Shown piece by piece: positions 36,837 to 46,519 of a stretch of DNA of 64,000 nt (its first letter is position 1; every line of letters starts with the position of its first letter). The notes beneath the pieces were generated by a model that was not told the origin of the DNA, did not search any database, and worked only from the letters and a program-made list of their open reading frames with translations. This DNA comes from Pseudomonas sp. Tri1 (GTDB lineage: Bacteria > Pseudomonadota > Gammaproteobacteria > Pseudomonadales > Pseudomonadaceae). The stretch spans positions 4,014,001-4,078,000 of the forward strand of contig NZ_CP072913.1 in assembly GCF_017968885.1 (NCBI RefSeq), written 5' to 3'. The translations under genes were made by a program, and so were the position numbers.

Positions 36837-37111
36837 GCCCGCTGTTGTCCAATGCGATCCTGTTGAGCCTGTTCCTGTTCTCCCTGGCAATGGTGTTGAC
36901 CCTGTGGCGGCTGTTCAAGGGGCCTTCGGCGCAGGATCGGGTACTGGCCCTGGACTACCTGTACATCGTGGCGATGCTGATGATGCTGGTGCTGGGCATT
37001 CGTTATGCCAGTGACACCTATTTCGAGGCAGCGTTGCTGATTGCCTTGTTCGGCTTTGTCGGCTCGTTTGCCCTGGCCAAGTTCCTGCTGCGTGGCGAGG
37101 TGATCGAATGA
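36833..37111 (+). CDS. mrpF: Monovalent cation/H+ antiporter subunit F
   Basis: Small 92-residue subunit with three membrane helices. The stretch RLFKGPSAQDRVLALDYL between helices one and two is the family signature. The start ATG lies in the mrpE stop (ATGA). Confidence 0.92.
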   Translation: MSPLLSNAILLSLFLFSLAMVLTLWRLFKGPSAQDRVLALDYLYIVAMLMMLVLGIRYASDTYFEAALLIALFGFVGSFALAKFLLRGEVIE

Positions 37112-37461
37112 TCGGTGAATTGTCGTTGTGGGTCGAAATCCCAGTGGCGATCCTGTTGGTGCTCAGCAGCCTGTTCGCCTTGATCGGGGCGATCGGCCTG
37201 GTGCGCTTGAAGGATTATTTCCAACGCATGCACCCACCGGCCCTGGCTTCCACGCTGGGCGCCTGGTGCGTAGCGCTGGCCTCGATCATTTACTTCTCGG
37301 CGCTCAAGTCCGGGCCGGTGCTGCACGCCTGGTTGATCCCGATCCTGCTGGCAATCACCGTACCGGTGACCACCCTGCTGCTGGCCCGGGCGGCGTTGTT
37401 TCGCAAGCGCATGGCGGGGGATGATGTGCCTGCGGAGGTGAGTAGCCGCAGAACCGACTGA
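37108..37461 (+). CDS. mrpG: Monovalent cation/H+ antiporter subunit G
   Basis: 117-residue last subunit of the Mrp complex, three membrane helices, with the family stretch AIGLVRLKDYFQRMHPPALA after the first helix. A strong inverted repeat at 37488-37534 follows and may end or protect the operon message. Confidence 0.92.
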   Translation: MIGELSLWVEIPVAILLVLSSLFALIGAIGLVRLKDYFQRMHPPALASTLGAWCVALASIIYFSALKSGPVLHAWLIPILLAITVPVTTLLLARAALFRKRMAGDDVPAEVSSRRTD

Positions 37462-37487
37462 CAGATACTTCGAACCGGTACAGCTTT

Positions 37488-37534
37488 TGTGGCGAGGGCT
37501 GCGCCCTCCAGCGGGAGCAAGCTCCCTCGCCACA
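37488..37534. repeat. Inverted repeat (TGTGGCGAGGG family) downstream of mrpG
   Basis: TGTGGCGAGGG pairs perfectly with CCCTCGCCACA across 25 bases that also contain smaller hairpins (GGGCTGCGCCC). It lies between the convergent ends of mrpG and the DUF3995 gene. There is no T run, so I class it as a repeat rather than an intrinsic terminator. Confidence 0.75.
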
Positions 37535-37561
37535 ATTGTGATCGGCTGATGATTGAGTGGC

Positions 37562-37999
37562 TCAGGCCCAGGCCACCGCCAGCAACCCAGCCCCGAGTAC
37601 GACGCACAACGGCGAGTAGACCCAGGTATCAAGCCTGGCGAAGGTCGAGCCTTTGACTTCCTTGAAAAAACCCACCAGCTCCGACTCGCCAATGGCCCGG
37701 GCGAACATCAGCAAGGCAATCGCGCTGATCAGCCACTGCAATGCCCGATGAGTGACCGGCGGCGCCAGCAGGCCAACCCGCAGGCTCACCAACACTGCAA
37801 TCATCAGCAGCGCAAGCGCCACCAGCAGGGTCAGCCAGCCGGAGGGGTCGAACGCCGGTCGCAGCGCTTCCCCCTGCTTCACCGGCACCTGAGGCACCAC
37901 TGCCTTGGCTGCCCATCGCCCGCCGAGGGCCCAATACAAATGAATCAAGCTGATGGTTGCAAACACTGCAACCAGCGACCGAGCCAATAAAAGCGTCAT
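37562..37999 (-). CDS. DUF3995 membrane protein
   Basis: 145 residues with four predicted membrane helices (residues about 5-25, 55-75, 90-110 and 120-143). It contains the motif IHLYWALGGRWA near the N-terminus, typical of DUF3995 proteins of unknown role. The ATG at 37999 is the first that gives a membrane-type N-terminus. It is convergent with the mrp operon. Confidence 0.75.
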   Translation of the reverse strand: MTLLLARSLVAVFATISLIHLYWALGGRWAAKAVVPQVPVKQGEALRPAFDPSGWLTLLVALALLMIAVLVSLRVGLLAPPVTHRALQWLISAIALLMFARAIGESELVGFFKEVKGSTFARLDTWVYSPLCVVLGAGLLAVAWA

Positions 38000-38125
38000 T
38001 CGCCAGCCTCCTGAGAAAGGTAGAACAATCATCCTAGCTGGAATTTGGCATTTCGCTGGGACCGGCGCAGATTGCCAGATCCCAGCCACTGACTCATTGC
38101 CCAGGATCAAGAGTTCTCCTCAACG

Positions 38126-39136
38126 CTAGAGACTGGCAGACACCTTGTCGGCCACATCCTTGGGCAGCCAGGCCTGCCAGACCTGCGGGTGAGCCTTGAG
38201 AAACGCCTCGGCAGCTTCACGGGGAGGCGTGTGCTTCTCGCTCATCTCGGCCAAGGCTTTGTTCAGCGGTTCGATGGGCAGGTCAACCTTGCTGAAGAAT
38301 TCGGCAATGTCCGGGTGTTGCTTCTGGAACGGCGCGGAGACGCCAATAGACAACTTCGAGGCCAATGAACGGGTCGGCCGCGGATTGGGATTGTCGGCGT
38401 CGGTCAGGGTTTTCCAGGCCTCGGCATCGAACGGTGGCTCCTGCAGTTGCACCAGCTTGAAACGTCCGAGCAACGGCGTGGGCGACCAGTAATAAAACAG
38501 GATCGGCTTGCCCCGGCGGATCGACGAGCTGATTTCCGCATCCAGCGCCGCCCCCGAGCCGCTGCGGAAATTCACATAGCTGTCGGACAGGCCATAGGCC
38601 TTGAGTTTCTGTTTGTTGACCACTTCGGACGTCCAGCCGATGGGGCTGTTGAGGAAGCGGCCCTTGTCGGGGCTTTCCGGGTCCTTGAACACGTGCTTGT
38701 AGCGCGCCAGGTCTTCAACGCTGCGCAGGTCCGGTGCCAGGGGCTTGATGCCCTTGGCCGGGTCGCCCTTGATCACGTATTCCGGCACCCACCAGCCTTC
38801 GGTCGCCCCCTTGACCGTATCGCCCAGGGCAATCACCTTGCCTTCGGCCTCGGCCTTGACCCACACCGGGCTGCGCCCGGCCCACTCTTCACCGATCACT
38901 TGTATGTCGTTATTGGCCAGGGCGGTTTCCAGGGTAATGGTGGTACCCGGCAATGTGTCGGTCGCAAGCCCATAGCCCTTTTCAACGATGATCCGCAGGA
39001 TATCGGTGATCAGGCTGCCACTTTCCCAGTTCAAGTCGGCAAAGTGGATCGGCGCTGAAGCGGCCGACGCCGGAAGTGGCGAAACCAACGCAGCGAGGGT
39101 GGCCCAGGCAGCCAGCCATTGTCGAACTCGTTTCAT
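38126..39136 (-). CDS. ABC transporter substrate-binding protein, glycine betaine/choline type (OpuAC fold)
   Basis: Periplasmic binding protein of 336 residues with a signal peptide (cleavage likely after SPLPASA). The OpuAC fold is recognisable from HFADLNWESGSLITDILRII and from the aromatic residues expected in the ligand cage, for example EGWWVPEYV and FYYWSP. No permease or ATPase gene is adjacent, so it is an orphan binding protein that would dock on a transporter encoded elsewhere, as known for CbcX, BetX and CaiX in Pseudomonas. AGGTACAAAGC precedes the ATG. Which quaternary amine it binds is not readable. Confidence 0.85.
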   Translation of the reverse strand: MKRVRQWLAAWATLAALVSPLPASAASAPIHFADLNWESGSLITDILRIIVEKGYGLATDTLPGTTITLETALANNDIQVIGEEWAGRSPVWVKAEAEGKVIALGDTVKGATEGWWVPEYVIKGDPAKGIKPLAPDLRSVEDLARYKHVFKDPESPDKGRFLNSPIGWTSEVVNKQKLKAYGLSDSYVNFRSGSGAALDAEISSSIRRGKPILFYYWSPTPLLGRFKLVQLQEPPFDAEAWKTLTDADNPNPRPTRSLASKLSIGVSAPFQKQHPDIAEFFSKVDLPIEPLNKALAEMSEKHTPPREAAEAFLKAHPQVWQAWLPKDVADKVSASL

Positions 39137-39209
39137 GCTTTGTACCTCGTACCAGACACAGCAATAGCTGAACGGCCCTGCGTCAGCGAACGCAAGCCTC
39201 TGAATAGTT

Positions 39210-39223
39210 CAGTCAACTGACTG
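39210..39223. promoter_or_regulatory. Inverted repeat upstream of the betaine-type binding protein
   Basis: CAGTCA-AC-TGACTG is a perfect 6-bp inverted repeat 74 bases upstream of the start codon. It could be an operator; nothing else supports this. Confidence 0.3.
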
Positions 39224-39318
39224 TAGCCGAGGTTCCAGCGATATCTTGTTAAAACTGTTACCAGTCCTGAGCGCCCGAAGCCCCTGCAAACCCGACACTC
39301 ACCGGTACACAGCAGACA

Positions 39319-39768
39319 TCACTCGCTGGCCTTGAACGTCACCAGTTCGCCCTTGCGCCACTTGGCGGCTTTGGCGGTGACCGCCTTCAAGGTCTTGGTC
39401 AAGCCTTCTTGCAGCTGTTCATTGGCCGCGAACACGGTCACCACGCTATGGCCTTCCTTGAACAGGATCGCATGGCCTGCGGGGGTGGTGACGAAGGCGT
39501 AGTCCCCAAGACCGTAGACCGTCAGTTTGATTTCACGAAACCTGATTTCAAACTTGCCGCCCTCGCGACTGGGCAATACCGCTGCGCGAAAGTGATCACC
39601 TACCTTGAGTTCAAGCCTGGGCTTGTCATCGACCACCAGGGCCGACTCGGTGTCGATTTCGGCAACATAGATACCTTCGGCGGTCTGCTCGGTGATGTAG
39701 ACGAAACGTGACTGGAATTGTTTGACCAGTTTTGCCCGCAGGTCACCAAGTACAAATAACGCATGCAT
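39319..39768 (-). CDS. Hypothetical protein
   Basis: 149 residues from the ATG at 39768; the frame continues to a TTG at 39870 but without ribosome-site support, so the start is uncertain. The protein is rich in beta-type stretches (FVYITEQTAEGIYVAEIDTE, VGDHFRAAVL) and has a lysine-rich C-terminal tail. There is no signal peptide or membrane helix, and I recognise no family. Confidence 0.6.
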   Translation of the reverse strand: MHALFVLGDLRAKLVKQFQSRFVYITEQTAEGIYVAEIDTESALVVDDKPRLELKVGDHFRAAVLPSREGGKFEIRFREIKLTVYGLGDYAFVTTPAGHAILFKEGHSVVTVFAANEQLQEGLTKTLKAVTAKAAKWRKGELVTFKASE

Positions 39769-40195
39769 GTCGAGATTACTTACTGCCAAGGAAACATCCC
39801 CATCTTTGAAAACGGCCCGCCCTCGGAAAAGGACGGACCACGAGAACCCGTGCCGACTGTATTGTCGCAATGGACCTGTAACTGAAATTCGAGGTAAACG
39901 GCGCGCCCTGCCCCAGGCGAGAAGAGACTAAAGGATTGCCGCTCTCGCCGTCTTTCCCGAGGGGTCGTCAGAGGCTGAAGGAAAACGCCACTCTGAGCAT
40001 CGGAAAAGATGGGACTACTAACTTTAGGGAAATTTCCCACTTAAAAAAGCATTTTTCTGACATCGAGCCCAAAAAAAATTGCTTTAGATAGGCACAACCG
40101 TCTACACGGTGCTGCCGATTCTAGAGCAGCCGCAGGCGTGGAGACTACCCGAAGTACTCGACAATTCGTCGGTAAACCATAGAAAAGGAATTCAC
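39769..40195. other. Intergenic region, AT-rich in part
   Basis: 427 bases between divergent genes. It contains a perfect 12-bp palindrome GGGAAATTTCCC at 40027-40038 and a 60-base AT-rich stretch (about 40015-40090), probably the promoter region of the small gene at 40196. No gene with a ribosome site was found here. Confidence 0.5.
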
Positions 40196-40432
40196 ATGGC
40201 CACTTTCACCCCCCTGGACCAACCCGTAGCCCCTTGCATCGTGCCCCCCCACGACACGTCCGACAGGGTCGATTGCCTTCCAGTCTCGTTGATTCAACCG
40301 CGCTATCGGGTCGTTCTGGCCGGCAAGTGCTTCTTTCATATTGAGGAAACGTCGACTGGACGCGTAAGAGGATTCCGCACCGATCATAACGAAGCTTGTT
40401 TCCTGGCCAGGCGTCTGGAACGCAGCGCCTGA
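40196..40432 (+). CDS. Small hypothetical protein
   Basis: 78 residues. A good ribosome site (AAAAGGAATTCAC then ATG) supports this start. The C-terminal part has a basic stretch (GRVRGFRTDHNEACFLARRL). There is no membrane helix and I recognise no family. It is preceded by an AT-rich region and stands alone. Confidence 0.6.
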   Translation: MATFTPLDQPVAPCIVPPHDTSDRVDCLPVSLIQPRYRVVLAGKCFFHIEETSTGRVRGFRTDHNEACFLARRLERSA

Positions 40433-40564
40433 GTTCATATACGCCCGTCCATGACTTAACTCAGCCGCCGACAGGCAACTGCTGCCATACTGCCCGCCCG
40501 CGAAGACCGTCTCCTATCGGCGGATCGCGCACCAACACCATGACTTTTGAAGAGAAGGCGCGAC

Positions 40565-40795
40565 GTGACGGAATTTGATATTGGCGAATTTTTTATCCGG
40601 GGCGAAGCCAGAGAGGTCGAAGGCGAGTTCCAGGCCGTCATTGTGATGCGCGCCAAACCACCGTTGACCACCGTCACTTGTCACCAGGTGGAAAAGGATC
40701 GCTGGTTCAAGACCGCGGACATCGCCGCCGAGGCCGCCAGGGAAGCGGCCAAGGCGCTGAAGACTGCGGTGGATGAAGGGGCCTTGAAAGCCTGA
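40565..40795 (+). CDS. Small hypothetical protein
   Basis: 76 residues beginning with GTG (MTEFDIGEFFIRGEAREVEG), with AAGG six bases upstream. It has a beta-type N-terminal half and an alanine-rich helical C-terminus (DIAAEAAREAAKALKTAVDE). No known family is recognised. Codon use looks like that of a real Pseudomonas gene. Confidence 0.6.
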   Translation: MTEFDIGEFFIRGEAREVEGEFQAVIVMRAKPPLTTVTCHQVEKDRWFKTADIAAEAAREAAKALKTAVDEGALKA

Positions 40796-40882
40796 GTCCG
40801 ATCGAACTCCTGACGGGCGCGTGCCTCAGATAGAGGGAAGCAACCGAGGCGCCATGACGGCGCCCGCCCAAAGGAGTCCCCC

Positions 40883-41119
40883 ATGGAACAGCCATCCTAC
40901 GCACTCAATACCCTGTTCGACCAACTAGGCCTGCCCTCGGAAGGCAAAGCCATCGACGATTTCATCATGGCGCACCCGCTGGCGCCGGAGATCAAACTGG
41001 TGGAAGCCGATTTCTGGTCGGACCAGCAGAAAGACCTGCTTCAGGAATGGCTCCTCGCCGACGGCGAAGAAGCGGTACTGGTGGATCAACTGAACGTGCG
41101 CCTGCACGACGGGAAATAG
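40883..41119 (+). CDS. DUF2789 family protein
   Basis: 78 residues, AAAGGAG upstream. The whole length fits DUF2789 (LNTLFDQLGLPSEGKAIDDF, then FWSDQQKDLLQEWLLADG), a small acidic helical family of unknown function in gammaproteobacteria. Confidence 0.8.
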   Translation: MEQPSYALNTLFDQLGLPSEGKAIDDFIMAHPLAPEIKLVEADFWSDQQKDLLQEWLLADGEEAVLVDQLNVRLHDGK

Positions 41120-41164
41120 CATCCAAACCCCATGAGTCCCCGATGGCAAGGGGATTTATGGGTT

Positions 41165-41278
41165 GATCGTTCCCACGCTCTGCGTGGGAATGCATCCCGT
41201 GACGCTCTGCGTCACCTTCCAGAAGCGGAACGCGGAGCGTCCCTGGCGACATTCCCACGCAGGAGCGTGGGAACGATC
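41165..41278. repeat. Inverted repeat element (GATCGTTCCCACGC family)
   Basis: GATCGTTCCCACGCTCTGCG at the left pairs with the complementary end CGCAGGAGCGTGGGAACGAT. A second, imperfect pair (GACGCTCTGCGTC and CGCGGAGCGTC) lies inside. This is a third repeat family, 114 bases long, between convergent genes. Confidence 0.8.
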
Positions 41279-41314
41279 GATAGCCTGCACACCTGCAGGT
41301 TTGTTCGAGTTGAG

Positions 41315-42922
41315 CTACCGCGGCTTCTCCGGTTTATAACCCAACCGCAAACCACCCCAGTGACGCCCCTTGAGCATGATCGGTACGGAAAGATCGTGCA
41401 TCAATTCCCCCGTGTCCCGAGTGTAGGTCTGCAACAGCACCGGCTGTTGGTGGCTGCCGCAGCGAATCCCGGTGCGATCGGAGAATTTGCGCTTGGTCCG
41501 ATTATTCAGCGTGTCCACCTGGGGATCGCCGGTCAGCGGCTGGCTGAAGACCTTGTTGTGAGTCGGTACGTAACCCTGCTGGGTGCAGGCAATTGCAAAC
41601 ACCAGGCCCTCATGGCGGGCGAGCAATGGCTCCTGGATTGCCGGCAGCACCTGGTCGGTGTAGCGGTCGAAACGAGTCTGGTATTTGGCTGGCTGAGTAT
41701 TGGGGATGGCCTGGTAATTACGGTCGAACAGATCCTCCAGGCTGACACGGCCCTGGTCGATGTCGGCCTCGAACTGCGCGGCGATCTGGCTCGCCCCTTC
41801 CCGTGCCAGGTCATAGACCCGCTGGTGATAATCGTCGAGGCCAACCTCGGCCAGGCGTTCGCTGATGGTTTCGGCCTGGCCTTCCATCTGTACCGCCGCC
41901 TCGGCGAGGCGCTGGGTCTGCTGATCGCTGATGGACAGGTCACCGCGCATCTGCTCGATGGCATGGAACAGGCTGTCGAGTTGTTCGCGGTTGGTATCGG
42001 TGCCCTGGGCGATGGCGCTGACCTGAGTCTCCACCCCCTCTGCGAGCCGGGCAATGTTTTCCAGATGCTGGCCGGTGTGCTCGACCTGTTGCACACCGCT
42101 GTCCAGGTCGGTGGCCAATTGCCGGATCTGCTCCACCACCTGCGCGGTGCGCTGCTGGATGTCCGCCACCATCACCCCGACCTCACCGGTCGCTGCCGCC
42201 GTGCGCCCGGCCAGGCCGCGCACCTCATCGGCCACTACCGCAAATCCACGGCCATGCTCACCGGCGCGTGCCGCTTCGATGGCCGCGTTCAGTGCCAGCA
42301 GGTTGGTCTGGCTGGCAATGGACTGGATCACCAGGCTGACCCGCTGGATTTCATCGCTGCGCACGCTCAAGGCCTCGATCAACTCGCGGCTGTCGTTTGC
42401 GCGCTGGCTGAGCTGGTGCATGCGGCTGATGGACTCCACCAGTTCGCTGCGCCCGGCCACGCTGCTGCGATGAGCCTCACTGGCGGCGCCCAGGGCCTGC
42501 TGGCTGAGCTGCGAGGTGGCTTGCTCGGTGGCGATCATCGATTCGGCGTTGCTGACGATTTGCGCGGCGGCGTCGAGTTGCGACTGGACCTTGCCGGCCA
42601 GTTGCTTGACCGAATAGGCAACACCGGCCGCCGACAATGCGTTATGGCTGGTGGTGTAGGACAAATCGCGGGTCAATTCAGCCAGTTTGTCGACCGCCGC
42701 CGGTTCCGCCGTCGTACTCATGCGCGAGCGCAAGCGCGGCAACCAGACGATCAACATCACCAGGGGCAGGACCAGGTACAACGACCAGCCGCCCAGGGCC
42801 ATGCCGCACAGCAGCAAGGTCAAGGCGAGACTTTGCAGGGTCGGTGTCAGCCAGCGTGCTGCGTTTTTTGTCCCAGGCACCGAGGCAGGCACCGCACCCG
42901 CCAGAGATCCGTCTGTCGCCAT
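41315..42922 (-). CDS. Methyl-accepting chemotaxis protein with a C-terminal extra domain
   Basis: 535 residues. Two hydrophobic segments lie near residues 30-60, with almost no periplasmic loop between them, so a periplasmic ligand domain is absent. The signalling domain follows, with the hairpin tip [20 protein letters not shown] and [16 protein letters not shown] near residues 200-240. About 170 residues after the signalling domain ([18 protein letters not shown] to [11 protein letters not shown]) form an extra, probably sensory, cytoplasmic domain. Such a C-terminal sensor is an uncommon layout. The start could also be a GTG at 42937. No chemotaxis genes adjoin it. Confidence 0.87.
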   Translation of the reverse strand: MATDGSLAGAVPASVPGTKNAARWLTPTLQSLALTLLLCGMALGGWSLYLVLPLVMLIVWLPRLRSRMSTTAEPAAVDKLAELTRDLSYTTSHNALSAAGVAYSVKQLAGKVQSQLDAAAQIVSNAESMIATEQATSQLSQQALGAASEAHRSSVAGRSELVESISRMHQLSQRANDSRELIEALSVRSDEIQRVSLVIQSIASQTNLLALNAAIEAARAGEHGRGFAVVADEVRGLAGRTAAATGEVGVMVADIQQRTAQVVEQIRQLATDLDSGVQQVEHTGQHLENIARLAEGVETQVSAIAQGTDTNREQLDSLFHAIEQMRGDLSISDQQTQRLAEAAVQMEGQAETISERLAEVGLDDYHQRVYDLAREGASQIAAQFEADIDQGRVSLEDLFDRNYQAIPNTQPAKYQTRFDRYTDQVLPAIQEPLLARHEGLVFAIACTQQGYVPTHNKVFSQPLTGDPQVDTLNNRTKRKFSDRTGIRCGSHQQPVLLQTYTRDTGELMHDLSVPIMLKGRHWGGLRLGYKPEKPR

Positions 42923-43047
42923 GTTCGTCACCCACACTTCTCGTTGTTATGACTGCATTAAACGCCACTACCTAGCCATTATCCATGGTCCATTAGTCGT
43001 GTTCTTGCAGCAAATCAACGGTAGTCGACAAACAGCCGATAGACGAA

Positions 43048-43093
43048 AACAAAAGATCGCAGCCTTTGGTAAGAAGGCTGCGATCCTTGTTTG
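43048..43093. terminator. Bidirectional terminator-like hairpin
   Basis: GATCGCAGCCTT (43055-43066) pairs perfectly with AAGGCTGCGATC (43074-43085). On the minus strand it is followed by TTTTGTTTT, so it would end the DksA-like gene. It lies 19 bases after that stop codon. Confidence 0.75.
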
Positions 43094-43103
43094 AACCGCT
43101 GGG

Positions 43104-43508
43104 TCAGGCCTGACGCTGGTGCTTGTCGATCTGCTCGTGACGTTCTTGAGCTTCGATGCAGTACTTGGTGGTCGGGCTGATCAGCAGGCGCTTGAGGCCG
43201 ATTGGCTCGCCGCTGTCGTCGCACCAGCCAAAGCTGTCGTCGTTGATGCGGTCCAGGGCCTGCTCCAGTTGAGGCAGCATGCGCTGGTCGCGATCGATGG
43301 CGTTGACCAGCCAGGTCCGCTCTTCTTCTACGGAAGCAGCGTCTGCAGGGTCAGCCGGGGTGTCCAGGCTCTCAATGGCGATTCGGTTCTGTTCGATGCG
43401 CTCGTGGGTTTCGACTTTCATGTTCTGCAACAGCTTGGTGAAGAAAGCCAGCTGCTCGGCATTCATGTAGTCATCCGCCGGCATGGCCAGCAACTTTTCC
43501 TTTGTCAT
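43104..43508 (-). CDS. DksA/TraR-family RNA-polymerase-binding protein with degenerate zinc site (DksA2-like)
   Basis: 134 residues from the ATG at 43508 (MTKEKLLAMPADDYMNAEQL), against about 150 for DksA. The coiled-coil part keeps acidic residues near the tip (LDTPADPADAASVEEERTW). The zinc finger of DksA needs four cysteines; here only WCDDSGEP and YCIEAQ remain, with Ser and Ala in the other two places. This pattern is known for P. aeruginosa DksA2, a zinc-independent stand-in for DksA during zinc shortage. No Zur box was identified with confidence upstream. Confidence 0.78.
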   Translation of the reverse strand: MTKEKLLAMPADDYMNAEQLAFFTKLLQNMKVETHERIEQNRIAIESLDTPADPADAASVEEERTWLVNAIDRDQRMLPQLEQALDRINDDSFGWCDDSGEPIGLKRLLISPTTKYCIEAQERHEQIDKHQRQA

Positions 43509-43790
43509 TGATATCTCTATAAAAAAACGTGCATTAAGGCGAATTATGGAGCGTCTCGCAGCGCAGCTGCCACGCTCATCGAGAAGGCGCCGTCTCTTCC
43601 AAGCGCCACCCGGCACTCAATTTACGAGGGGCGGCAGTCTAAGGCCGAGTCGAGGCCTCAGCAACTGAAAACATAGGGAAAATGTCCGACACCCCCTTCA
43701 AATGTTCTCTGACAGGCTTTCGGCGGTCATCGGAGTGCGTTTATAACAAGAAATTCGGTGCAATAGCTGTATTAAGAAGACAAATGGCAA
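43509..43790. other. Intergenic region upstream of the DksA-like gene
   Basis: It contains AT-rich stretches near 43510-43545 and 43735-43785, the first of which (TATAGAGATATC on the minus strand) may hold the promoter of the DksA-like gene. No gene, repeat or known operator is seen. Confidence 0.4.
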
Positions 43791-43813
43791 CGCCACGCGG
43801 GTCAGGCGTGGCG
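43791..43813 (-). terminator. Terminator-like hairpin at the end of the inositol transporter operon
   Basis: On the minus strand CGCCACGC and GCGTGGCG form a perfect 8-bp stem with a 7-base loop, 23 bases after the permease stop codon. The tail (TTGCCATTTG) is only moderately rich in T. Confidence 0.6.
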
Positions 43814-43835
43814 CTTTGTCGCAGGACGGGCACGT

Positions 43836-44864
43836 TCAGCGCTTGAGTTTACGCTTGTTGCGGTACTGGTCGATGACCACGGCCACCACAATGATCAGCC
43901 CCTTGATGATGTCCTGAATATAGGCATCGACCCCGACGAAGGTGAAACCGCTGGCCATCACCCCGAGAATCAGTGCACCGATCACCGTCCCGGTGATGCG
44001 CCCCACTCCACCGGCCAGGCTGGTGCCACCAATCACCGCTGCTGCAATCGCGTCCAGCTCATAGGACATGCCCATGCCGGCCTGGCCGGTCGCCGCCCGC
44101 GCCGAGGCCACCACCCCGGCGAGCCCCGCCAGCAACCCGGCGATGCTGTAGACGATCACCAGATGGCGCTTGACGTTGATGCCCGACGTACGTGCCGCCT
44201 GCATGTTGCCGCCAATGGCGTAGGTGTATTTGCCATATTTGGTGTAGCGCAGGGCAATGTGGAAGATCACCGCCACCACCAGGAAGATGATCACCGGCAT
44301 CGCGCCATGGCCGATGGCGGTGTAGGAATCGGACAACATGCTCACCGGCTGGCCTTCGGTGTAATAACGCGCCAGGCCCCGGGCCGAGACCATCATGCCA
44401 AGGGTGGCAATGAACGGCGGGATGCCGGTCACGGCGATGATGCTGCCGTTGATCGCCCCGGCCAGCAGGCCAACGCCAAGCCCGGCCGCCACCGGGATCC
44501 ACACCGGCAAATCCGTCAGGGAAGGAAATACCGCGCGGGCGAAGTCCGAGGTCTGGGCCAGGCTGGCGGCGATCATGGCCGACAGCGCCAGCACCGAGCC
44601 GGACGATAGGTCAATACCGGTAGTGATGATCACCTGGGTCACGCCGATGGCCAACAGGCCGATGATCGACACTTGCAGGATCATCAGCACCAGGCGCTGG
44701 GAGTTCATCAGGAAGCTCTGGTCGCGCATGATCCAGCCGAACATCTCGAAGACCAGGCCGATACCGATCAGCACCAGGAAGATACTCAGTTCCGTCGGCA
44801 ATCGCCGACGCGCCCTGGCCGGTGCGGCCGCAGGTTTGTTTTCCAGTATCGCGTTCATAGCCAT
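43836..44864 (-). CDS. Sugar ABC transporter permease (RbsC-like), probable inositol permease
   Basis: 342-residue inner-membrane permease of the carbohydrate CUT2 class, with about ten helices; GIDLSSGSVLALSAMIAASL and the C-terminal GGTSLAGGVGRITGTVIGAL are signature stretches. An alternative start six bases downstream (MNAILEN) has better spacing from AAGGTG. It is the last gene of the leftward transporter operon, after the binding protein and ATPase. Its role in inositol import is inferred from position. Confidence 0.88.
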   Translation of the reverse strand: MAMNAILENKPAAAPARARRRLPTELSIFLVLIGIGLVFEMFGWIMRDQSFLMNSQRLVLMILQVSIIGLLAIGVTQVIITTGIDLSSGSVLALSAMIAASLAQTSDFARAVFPSLTDLPVWIPVAAGLGVGLLAGAINGSIIAVTGIPPFIATLGMMVSARGLARYYTEGQPVSMLSDSYTAIGHGAMPVIIFLVVAVIFHIALRYTKYGKYTYAIGGNMQAARTSGINVKRHLVIVYSIAGLLAGLAGVVASARAATGQAGMGMSYELDAIAAAVIGGTSLAGGVGRITGTVIGALILGVMASGFTFVGVDAYIQDIIKGLIIVVAVVIDQYRNKRKLKR

Positions 44865-44892
44865 TCACCTTTTTTATCTGGACTGACGGGCA

Positions 44893-46446
44893 TCAGGACA
44901 GGCCTGAAGCCAATTGCATGACTCGTTCCTGGGTCGCTTCGCTGCGGTCGAGGGTGCCCATCAGGTCGCCTTCGTGCATCACCATGACCCGGTCGCTCAT
45001 GCCCAGCACCTCCGGCAGTTCCGAGGAAATCATGATCACCGCCATGCCTTCGCTGGCGAGGTAGGAAATCAGCCGGTAGATCTCGGCCTTGGCACCGACA
45101 TCGATGCCGCGGGTCGGCTCGTCGAGGATCAGGATGCGCGGGTTGGTCATCAGCCAACGGGCCAGCAGCGCTTTCTGTTGGTTGCCGCCGGACAAGGTGT
45201 CGATGCACTGCTCAAGGGACGGGGTCTTGACCCGTAGTTTCTTGCACATGTCCTCACACAAGGCGCGCAAGGCTTTCTGCTGGATGAAGCCGTTGCCGAC
45301 GTAATGGGGCAGCACGGCCATTTCCATGTTCTCCAGCACCGACAGGCACGGAAACAGGCCACTGAGCTTGCGATCCTCGGTCAATAGCGCGAAGCCCTTC
45401 TCGATGGCCATGTGCGGGTCGCTGATGCGTACCGGTTGGCCGTCCAGCAGGATTTCACCGCCGGTACTCGGGGTCACGCCGAAAATCGCCTCGGCCACAT
45501 TGGTCCGGCCAGAGCCCATCAACCCGGCGATACCGAGGATCTCCCCGGCATGCAGGTCGAAGGACACGCCTTTGAAGATGCCGTCCAGGCTCAGGTCGCG
45601 CACCGACAGCACCAACTCGCCGATGGGTTTTTCCCGAACCGGGAACAACTGGCTCAATTCGCGCCCGACCATCATCGAAATCAGGCTGTCACCGTCCATG
45701 CTGTCGGCCCGTTGCAGGCCGATGTAGGCACCGTCGCGAAACACCGCCACTTCATCGGCGATGGTGAACACTTCGTTCATTTTGTGGGTGATGTAAATGA
45801 TGCCCTTACCCTGGGCCTTGAGGTCGCCGATGATCGAGAACAGGTGGGCGACCTCCGTCTCGGTGATGGCCGAGGTCGGCTCGTCCATGATCAGGATGTC
45901 GGAATCGTACGAGACGGCCTTGGCGATCTCGACCATTTGCCGCTCGGCAATGCTCAAGTTGCCCACTTGCTCTTCAGGATCGAGGTTGATCCGCAGGCGT
46001 TCCAGCAGCCTGGCGGTGCAGCGATGCATTTCACCATGATCAACCATGTGCAGGCCGTTGAGCTGCTCGCGGCCGATCCAGATGTTTTCGGCGATGCTCA
46101 TGTGCGGCATCAGGTTCAGTTCCTGATGGATCATCGCGATGCCGGCCTGCAAGGCCGCCAGGGGCGTGTCAAACGTCACCGGCTTGCCACGCAGGCGCAG
46201 TTCACCGGCGTCCGGCTGGTAGATGCCGGCGATGATTTTCATCAAGGTGGATTTGCCCGCGCCATTCTCGCCCATCAGGGCCAGCACGGAACCGGGGCGT
46301 ACTCGCAGCTGTACATCGGACAGGGCCACCACGCCGGGAAAGCCTTTGCTGACATTGACGACTTCCAGCAGATACGGTTCATCAGGTATTACGTCCGGCC
46401 GGAAGGTCATCGCCGGGGCGCTCGAAGCAGTCGCTGAAGCGAACAT
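44893..46446 (-). CDS. Sugar ABC transporter ATP-binding protein (RbsA-like), probable inositol ATPase
   Basis: 517 residues with two nucleotide-binding domains. The first has GENGAGKST, the LSIAERQ signature and LIMDEPTSA; the second has LSGGNQQK and [11 protein letters not shown] but a degenerate Walker A (GLMGSGRTN), which is normal for this family. The ATG at 46446 has GGGAG upstream. It lies between the binding protein (73 bases away) and the permease (28 bases). Confidence 0.9.
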   Translation of the reverse strand: MFASATASSAPAMTFRPDVIPDEPYLLEVVNVSKGFPGVVALSDVQLRVRPGSVLALMGENGAGKSTLMKIIAGIYQPDAGELRLRGKPVTFDTPLAALQAGIAMIHQELNLMPHMSIAENIWIGREQLNGLHMVDHGEMHRCTARLLERLRINLDPEEQVGNLSIAERQMVEIAKAVSYDSDILIMDEPTSAITETEVAHLFSIIGDLKAQGKGIIYITHKMNEVFTIADEVAVFRDGAYIGLQRADSMDGDSLISMMVGRELSQLFPVREKPIGELVLSVRDLSLDGIFKGVSFDLHAGEILGIAGLMGSGRTNVAEAIFGVTPSTGGEILLDGQPVRISDPHMAIEKGFALLTEDRKLSGLFPCLSVLENMEMAVLPHYVGNGFIQQKALRALCEDMCKKLRVKTPSLEQCIDTLSGGNQQKALLARWLMTNPRILILDEPTRGIDVGAKAEIYRLISYLASEGMAVIMISSELPEVLGMSDRVMVMHEGDLMGTLDRSEATQERVMQLASGLS

Positions 46447-46519
46447 GATCAGGTACTCCCTCGGCAAGGTCAGCGGGCGACCTTGCCTGTTTATTGTTGT
46501 GGTAGCAGTACGTTAAACG

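Noticed and set aside
39769..39870. Upstream extension of the hypothetical protein to a TTG at 39870
   Set aside because: There is no ribosome site and the added residues do not resemble a normal N-terminus; the ATG at 39768 is preferred, although not proven.
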